25,669 nt of DNA from contig CAZNYC010000055.1 of assembly GCA_964577175.1 (NCBI GenBank), forward strand, positions 1 to 25,669, in the 5' to 3' direction. Each line of letters begins with the position of its first letter. Position 1 is the first letter of the stretch. The translations under genes were made by a program, and so were the position numbers. Below the pieces are notes generated by a model. The model ran no database searches. It had not been told where the DNA came from and worked only from the letters and a program-made list of their open reading frames with translations. The DNA is from BS750m-G62 sp964577175. Lineage in GTDB: Bacteria > Planctomycetota > Phycisphaerae > FEN-1346. Positions 21,658 through 25,669 of this stretch are shown here, piece by piece.

Positions 21658-23724
21658 CTATCGCTCCGGCGCGACCTGACCCGCCGGCATCGGCGCCCGC
21701 AGCCACGCCAGGTTGAACCGGTAATGCTGCTTCGACGAGATGAGATGAATCACGCGGTCCGGCGTCTGGCAGATGGAGAGGTAACCGCGCGGCTCCCCCC
21801 GGGAGGCGCTCATCGTGAACGTGCCCGTGTTCCCCCCGCCGTCCACGCGGCGCGGCGGGCCGTAGTCGGAGATGAGTTTGCGGACCGGCCACGTCCGGCC
21901 CCCGTCGGTCGAGAGGGCGGCAAAGAGGCCCCTGATCGGCCGCTCGGTACCGCTCGCGTCCTCGACGGCCATCTTCCGGGCGAAAGAGCAGAACAGGATC
22001 GGCCCCTCCGCCAGCCGCAGCACGACCAGCCGCTGACCCCCGCCGATCGGGTCCCACGGGCTGGCGTGGTAGGTCCACGTGCGGCCGCCGTCGCGGGAGA
22101 GACTCATCGGCATGCGTTTGCGGATGTTGTTGCCGCGACCGAACGCCATCAGCCGCCCGTCCTCCAGTTCCACGACGCCGGCGTGGATGCCCGCGATGGT
22201 GTGGCCGGTCGCACCCTCCTTGAAACTCGGGATCGGCTTGCCCTCGGCCGGGTCGGTCCACGTCCGGCCGCCGTCCGGGCTGAGGAGGACGACCGTGCCC
22301 CCGCTGCCGCCCGGTACGGCGTCGCACGGCACCAGGATGGTACCGTCCCGCAGCCGGATGACCGTCTCGACGGGCATGTGGTGGAGGCCGTGCTCCGGCA
22401 TGATGAGGCGGGCCTCGGACCACGTGGCCCCGCTGTCGGTGCTGGTGCGCATGACGGTGGCGAGCGACCCCCACGTGGCGTGGGCCGAGAGGCCGTTGAA
22501 GTGGTACAGCCTCCCCTCCCCGTCCGCCCACAGGGCCGAGGCGTGGTCGTTGCGGTCCGGCGCGCCCCAGAAGGGTGCGGCGGGTTCCCACGCGTCCGCC
22601 CCGTACCGCAGACGGGAAGCGGCGATGTCGAGTTCGCGGCCCGGTTCGGTCCGGCACGTGTACCAGATGGCCAGGAGGTCGCCGTTCGGGCAGTTCACCA
22701 GGGCCGGACAATGGTTGTGCCGCGCGAAGAGCGGACCGTCCGACCCGGGGGGAATCTTGACGTACGTCTGCGGCCCGCGGAAGTACGGTTCGTCCGGGTC
22801 CGGACCGTCGGCGAGGTCCGCGGGGACCTCCTGCGACACGTCCTTCGCCCACCGCGGCGGCTCGGGCGGCGGAAGCGGTTTCGTCTCCGGCCGCTCGCCG
22901 CACACCACCCGGAAGCCGATGACCCACGTCCGGTCCTCCGGCAGGGTGCCCGCCCGGTTGGCCGAACGCAGGTCGTCGAGCGTCGTTGAATGGCTCCCGC
23001 CGCGGGTGACCTTGAAGTCGCCCGACGCCCGGCCCACCGGGTCCGTCTGCGCGGCGGCGACATACGGGCCGTACCAGTCCGCGCACCACTCCTCGACGTT
23101 TCCGTGCATGTCCATGAGTCCCCGGGGATTGGGCGGCGTCCGGCCGACCGCCAGGGGCACGACGTGGTCCTTCCCGCCGCGCCCGGGGTACCAACTCTGC
23201 CGCGCGTTCTTCTGGAATGCCTTCGGCAGGCCGTCGCCGGTGTGGTACGGCGCGCGAGTGCCGGCGCGGCAGGCGTACTCCCATTCGGCCTCGGTCGGCA
23301 GGCGGTACGGTTTGTCTTCCTTCTCGGCGAGCCACTTGCAGAACCGCGCGGCCTCGTGCCAGGAGACGAAGACGACGGCCTCGTCGTCAGCCTTCGAGAA
23401 CCCCAGTTTGCCGCGCAGTTCCTCGTGCGACGGGGCGAACCGCTCGTACTGGGCGTTCGTGACCTCGGTCTCGGCCATCCAGAAGGGGCGGCTGATGGTC
23501 ACGCGATGGACGGGTCGCTCGTCGAAGTCGCCGCCGCGGGCCTCGCCCATCTCGAACGCGCCGGCCGGAACGGGCATCATTCGCATGCCGACGGAGTTTG
23601 TGAACGGTTCCCGCACGGCCGCGCGGGCCTGGGGCACCATCGGTTCACCCCGGAGCAGGCAGAGGATGCAGAGGAAGGACAGGCATACGGCGGACGGCCA
23701 AACCGTGCGGCCAGAAGCGTGCAT
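21658..23724 (-). CDS. Secreted FGE/SUMF-like and sialidase (BNR) fusion
   Basis: 688 residues. Signal peptide at about 1-35. Residues 40-275 are a formylglycine-generating/SUMF1-type domain: NSVGMRMMPVPAGAFEMGE, ETEVTNAQYERF, LPTEAEWEYACRAGTRAPYH, GNVEEWCADWYGPY and NRAGTLPEDRTWVIGFRVVC. From about 320 a six-bladed sialidase-type propeller follows with four Asp-boxes: STDSGATW (about 426), SPDGGRTW (481), SRDGGRTW (540) and STDGGRTW (602). Sialidases cleave terminal sialic acids, but many planctomycete members of this BNR group have unproven substrates. The usual FGE copper-site cysteines are not clearly both present, so the first domain may be a binding scaffold. No clear ribosome-binding site (AGGGGG about 9 bases away). 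Hairpins follow the stop. Confidence 0.85.
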   Translation of the reverse strand: MHASGRTVWPSAVCLSFLCILCLLRGEPMVPQARAAVREPFTNSVGMRMMPVPAGAFEMGEARGGDFDERPVHRVTISRPFWMAETEVTNAQYERFAPSHEELRGKLGFSKADDEAVVFVSWHEAARFCKWLAEKEDKPYRLPTEAEWEYACRAGTRAPYHTGDGLPKAFQKNARQSWYPGRGGKDHVVPLAVGRTPPNPRGLMDMHGNVEEWCADWYGPYVAAAQTDPVGRASGDFKVTRGGSHSTTLDDLRSANRAGTLPEDRTWVIGFRVVCGERPETKPLPPPEPPRWAKDVSQEVPADLADGPDPDEPYFRGPQTYVKIPPGSDGPLFARHNHCPALVNCPNGDLLAIWYTCRTEPGRELDIAASRLRYGADAWEPAAPFWGAPDRNDHASALWADGEGRLYHFNGLSAHATWGSLATVMRTSTDSGATWSEARLIMPEHGLHHMPVETVIRLRDGTILVPCDAVPGGSGGTVVLLSPDGGRTWTDPAEGKPIPSFKEGATGHTIAGIHAGVVELEDGRLMAFGRGNNIRKRMPMSLSRDGGRTWTYHASPWDPIGGGQRLVVLRLAEGPILFCSFARKMAVEDASGTERPIRGLFAALSTDGGRTWPVRKLISDYGPPRRVDGGGNTGTFTMSASRGEPRGYLSICQTPDRVIHLISSKQHYRFNLAWLRAPMPAGQVAPER

Positions 23725-23765
23725 CGTGTTGTCCCCCTGCTCGTCCGGCGATGCCGGCGTCTGCG

Positions 23766-23793
23766 GCGCGGCGGGTACGGAGACCCGGCGCGC
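23766..23793. repeat. 28-bp palindrome, copy 12
   Basis: Arms GCGCGGCGGGT and ACCCGGCGCGC (one mismatch) around ACGGAG. The rest of this 192-base gap (23725-23916) also holds an imperfect hairpin at 23801-23823 (CACTGGGGGC against GCCCGCCAGTG). Confidence 0.75.
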
Positions 23794-23885
23794 GGCGTCC
23801 CACTGGGGGCTTGCCCGCCAGTGCGCCTTGATATTCCGGGAACACGGGCTGACAAGCAGCCAGTGGCACCCGGCGTGCCCCCCTG

Positions 23886-23907
23886 CCCTCTCCCACCGGG
23901 GGGAGGG
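23886..23907. repeat. CCCTCTCCC-type hairpin after the rhomboid gene
   Basis: CCCTCTCCC followed by ACC and a G-run ending GGAGGG, a degenerate copy of the hairpins at 21545-21635. It begins about 10 bases beyond the rhomboid stop on the minus strand, so again at a gene 3' end. Confidence 0.6.
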
Positions 23908-23916
23908 ATAAAGCGC

Positions 23917-24819
23917 CTACGGCCCGTCGCGGAACTTGCCGCCCATCTCCTGGAGGAACATCTTTTCGCGCATCGAGAGGCTGCCCACACCCTCGCGATG
24001 GATCTTATCGAGGATGCGGTCGAGTTCCCCCCGGTCGCGGTCGCCGCCGCGGCGGAACACCGGCCCGCGGTCCTTCCGGGGCCGGCCGCTGCGCACGGCC
24101 TGGGCGATGCGGTGCCCCCACTTCATCCAGACGAACCCGACGATCATCCCGCCCACGTGGGCCGCGTGCGCCACGCCGTCCGTCCACCCCGTCTCCAGCC
24201 CCATCAGCATGTGCCGCGTCTCGATGACCATGTAGATAATGGCAAGCCATCGGGCCTGGATCGGCAGGAAGAAGAAGAGGAGGAAGATGGCCCGCGGGTT
24301 CAGCGTCGCGAATGCCACCATGACGCCGGCCACGCCCGCCGAGGCCCCGACGGCCGGGATGTCGAGGAACGTGAGCGGCCCCTCGGGCGTCATCACGACC
24401 TGGCCCCCGGCGCTCGTGATCGGCCCGTGCTCCAGGTGCATCACGGCGTTGAAGCCCACTTCGAGCAGCCCGCCCACCAGCCCCGCCGCGAAATACAGCC
24501 ACAGAAACTGCCGTGTCCCCAACTGGCGCTCCAGGGTCTGCCCGATCATCCAGAAGATGAACATGTTCCAGAAGATGTGGGCGAAACCCCCGTGCAGGAA
24601 CATGTACGTCACCAGCCGCCACACCTCCAGGTGCAGCAGGTCGCGGACCGACAGCGACCCGTACTGGCTCAGCCGGCCGCGGGTGACGACGTCGACCAGG
24701 AAGACGGCCACCGTGGCCAGCAGGACCATCTTGACGCCCGGCGGAAACGCCCCACCCCCGCCCATCATGAAACGGGGGCGCTGCCGGGGCGGCTCGTTCC
24801 AGGTGGGATGCCAGGCCAT
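23917..24819 (-). CDS. Rhomboid-family intramembrane serine protease
   Basis: 300 residues, six membrane segments. The catalytic serine lies in VGASAGVAG (about residue 158) and the histidine in GVAHAAHVGGMIVGF (about 219), the GxS and AHxxHxxG motifs; HGGFAHIFWNMFIFWMIG is the conserved early segment. It cleaves membrane proteins within the bilayer. The C-terminal LDRILDKIHREGVGSLSMRE, followed by KMFLQEM, is the helical tail seen on many bacterial rhomboids of this type. The ATG at 24819 shares one base with the Nudix stop (TGATG), indicating coupling; the in-frame extension to 24882 would lie inside the Nudix gene. Substrates unknown. Confidence 0.92.
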   Translation of the reverse strand: MAWHPTWNEPPRQRPRFMMGGGGAFPPGVKMVLLATVAVFLVDVVTRGRLSQYGSLSVRDLLHLEVWRLVTYMFLHGGFAHIFWNMFIFWMIGQTLERQLGTRQFLWLYFAAGLVGGLLEVGFNAVMHLEHGPITSAGGQVVMTPEGPLTFLDIPAVGASAGVAGVMVAFATLNPRAIFLLFFFLPIQARWLAIIYMVIETRHMLMGLETGWTDGVAHAAHVGGMIVGFVWMKWGHRIAQAVRSGRPRKDRGPVFRRGGDRDRGELDRILDKIHREGVGSLSMREKMFLQEMGGKFRDGP

Positions 24820-25379
24820 CAGGCGCCGTCCTTCCCGGGGGCGTTGCGGCCGCGAACCGCCGTCCAGTACAGGAGGCCGCACACCGTCTTGCCGTCGTCG
24901 ATGCGCCCGTCGGCGATCATCTCAAGCGCCTCGTCCACCGGCACGAGGACGTTCTCGATCTCCTCGCCCGCCTCGCGCGCCGGCTCGCCCGGCGCAAGGT
25001 CCGTCGCCAGGAAGATCGTGATCCGTTCGGTCAGGAAGCCCGGGCTCGTGTGGATGGTGAGCAGCGGCTCGACGTCGCCGGCGCGGTACCCGGTCTCCTC
25101 GGCGAGTTCGCGGACGGCACAGGTGGCCGGGTCCTCGCCCTGCTCCAGCGTGCCGGCCGGGATCTCCAGCAGACTGTCCTCGACGGCGAACCGCCAGACC
25201 CGCTCCAGGAGGACCTTGCCCGGCTCCGGCTCGGCCACGACGGCCACGCTGCCGCCGTGCCGGACGACCTCGCGGGTGGTCTCGCGGCCGCCCGAGTCGC
25301 GGACGTGGTGGACCTCCAGGCGGACCTTCCGGCCATCGAAGATCGTGTCGCGCTTCAGGATGTCCGGGGGACGTACCAT
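24819..25379 (-). CDS. Nudix hydrolase, ADP-ribose pyrophosphatase-like
   Basis: 186 residues. The Nudix box at about 76-98 is complete: GTLEQGEDPATCAV then RELAEETGY, matching Gx5Ex7REUxEExGU; LLEIPAGTLE just before it and an acidic residue pair (GEEIENVLV) after are typical of ADP-ribose pyrophosphatases. The likely reaction is hydrolysis of ADP-ribose or a nucleotide sugar to the sugar phosphate and AMP/NMP. The start at 25379 (MVRPPDILKR) is chosen over in-frame 25457, which would translate palindrome copy 13; AGGAAGG lies about 10 bases upstream. It is the first gene of a coupled pair with the rhomboid. Confidence 0.88.
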   Translation of the reverse strand: MVRPPDILKRDTIFDGRKVRLEVHHVRDSGGRETTREVVRHGGSVAVVAEPEPGKVLLERVWRFAVEDSLLEIPAGTLEQGEDPATCAVRELAEETGYRAGDVEPLLTIHTSPGFLTERITIFLATDLAPGEPAREAGEEIENVLVPVDEALEMIADGRIDDGKTVCGLLYWTAVRGRNAPGKDGA

Positions 25380-25401
25380 GCGTGGGCAGCCTTCCTCTTC
25401 G

Positions 25402-25429
25402 GGGCGGCGGGTCTCCGTCCCCGCCGCGC
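25402..25429. repeat. 28-bp palindrome, copy 13
   Basis: Arms GGGCGGCGGGT and CCCCGCCGCGC around CTCCGT, with mismatches at the loop edge and end. It stands 22 bases upstream of the Nudix ATG, inside the predicted leader. Confidence 0.7.
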
Positions 25430-25475
25430 CGAGCGCGCGTTTCTTCTGTGCAGGCACAGGGAAGCATTCGCGGTC

Positions 25476-25503
25476 GCGCGGTGGTTACGGAGCACCACCG
25501 CGC
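25476..25503. repeat. 28-bp palindrome, copy 14
   Basis: Perfect 10-bp arms GCGCGGTGGT and ACCACCGCGC around TACGGAGC. It lies about 25 bases after the predicted Nudix start site, so the leader begins with it. Confidence 0.85.
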
Positions 25504-25532
25504 ATGCCTTTGGGCCTCACGACGTTTCCGCG

Positions 25533-25561
25533 ATTATAGGGAGACGGCCGGTGCCTTTCAA
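25533..25561 (-). promoter_or_regulatory. Near-consensus sigma70 promoter for Nudix-rhomboid
   Basis: On the minus strand TTGAAA (25561-25556), a 17-base spacer and a perfect TATAAT (25538-25533), the best promoter in the window. The start near 25526 gives a leader of about 147 bases carrying two 28-bp palindromes. Confidence 0.75.
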
Positions 25562-25669
25562 CTACGGCCGCCGATGGGGTACTGTCAAGCATTGTGTGCA
25601 ATTTCCGGTACGAGGTCCCAATTCGGGGGACACCCATAACCGCCCCCGTGTCAAGGGCGTTCTGCCCCG
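25562..25669. other. Non-coding end of window
   Basis: No gene visible. Two TTGACA-like hexamers on the minus strand (near 25583-25588 and 25649-25654) have no good -10 partner at 16-18 bases. The region may belong to the regulatory zone of a gene outside the window. Confidence 0.4.

Noticed and set aside
22079..23911. 610-codon plus-strand frame over the sialidase fusion
   Set aside because: Shadow of the minus-strand fusion, which has four Asp-boxes and clear FGE motifs.
25583..25654. Two minus-strand TTGACA hexamers as additional promoters
   Set aside because: No acceptable -10 at 16-18 bases, while the TATAAT promoter nearby explains the Nudix operon.

Overview
The window is about 70% GC, bacterial, and densely packed. 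It looks like a metagenome-assembled scaffold, because it carries a 100-N join at 21370-21469. Several genes point to Planctomycetota, probably a Phycisphaerae-like or deep anaerobic lineage: an HYExAFE-type protein, an ABC exporter operon ending in a planctomycete-style helical-repeat protein, an FHA protein with an acidic tail, and a secreted sulfatase-modifying-factor/sialidase fusion. The biotin synthase lacks two ligands of the classical [2Fe-2S] cluster, as recalled for BioBs of obligate anaerobes. No rRNA, tRNA, CRISPR array, transposase or phage gene is visible.

Layout, left to right. Positions 1-2839 (minus) hold a GHMP sugar kinase fused to a GalU-type nucleotidyltransferase, followed through an ATGA overlap by a GT-B glycosyltransferase cut by the window edge. 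Back-to-back promoters at 3014-3086 separate it from hxlB (plus). A YkgJ-type Cys-cluster protein, psd and pssA (3752-5638) form a phosphatidylethanolamine operon. A lipoprotein and hisS follow (5755-7807). After a repeat-rich gap come an HYExAFE-type protein, three small membrane proteins, bioB and a ketosynthase (8084-11880). Convergent to these, on the minus strand, lie rpsU, an ABC ATPase, a permease and a helical-repeat protein (16179-12043). Further minus-strand genes are an FHA protein, a secreted DUF4350-like protein of lower GC, pyk with a coupled lipoprotein, the FGE-sialidase fusion, and a Nudix-rhomboid pair with a near-consensus promoter.

The most unusual signal is not a gene. 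At least fourteen copies of a 28-bp palindrome occur, with near-fixed ends (GCGCGGY and RCCGCGC) and a centre that changes sequence but stays self-complementary. Nearly all lie between genes. One lies inside the ketosynthase gene, in a segment of about 50 codons that looks repeat-derived and keeps the frame. A second family is a 99-bp MITE-like element with 13-bp terminal inverted repeats; it sits in frame in the 5' part of a lipoprotein gene, and a single arm of it lies after hisS. A third is a 54-bp tandem repeat, at which the assembly broke. A fourth is a CCCTCTCCC/GGGAGAGGG hairpin at gene 3' ends.

Functionally the window mixes housekeeping genes (hisS, pyk, rpsU, psd/pssA, bioB) with sugar-nucleotide activation and glycan or lipid envelope functions. 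Several genes are coupled by 1-20-base overlaps (ATGA, TGATG), and six of the seven promoters proposed have -35 and -10 boxes spaced by 17 bases that support the operon boundaries given; the seventh is weaker.
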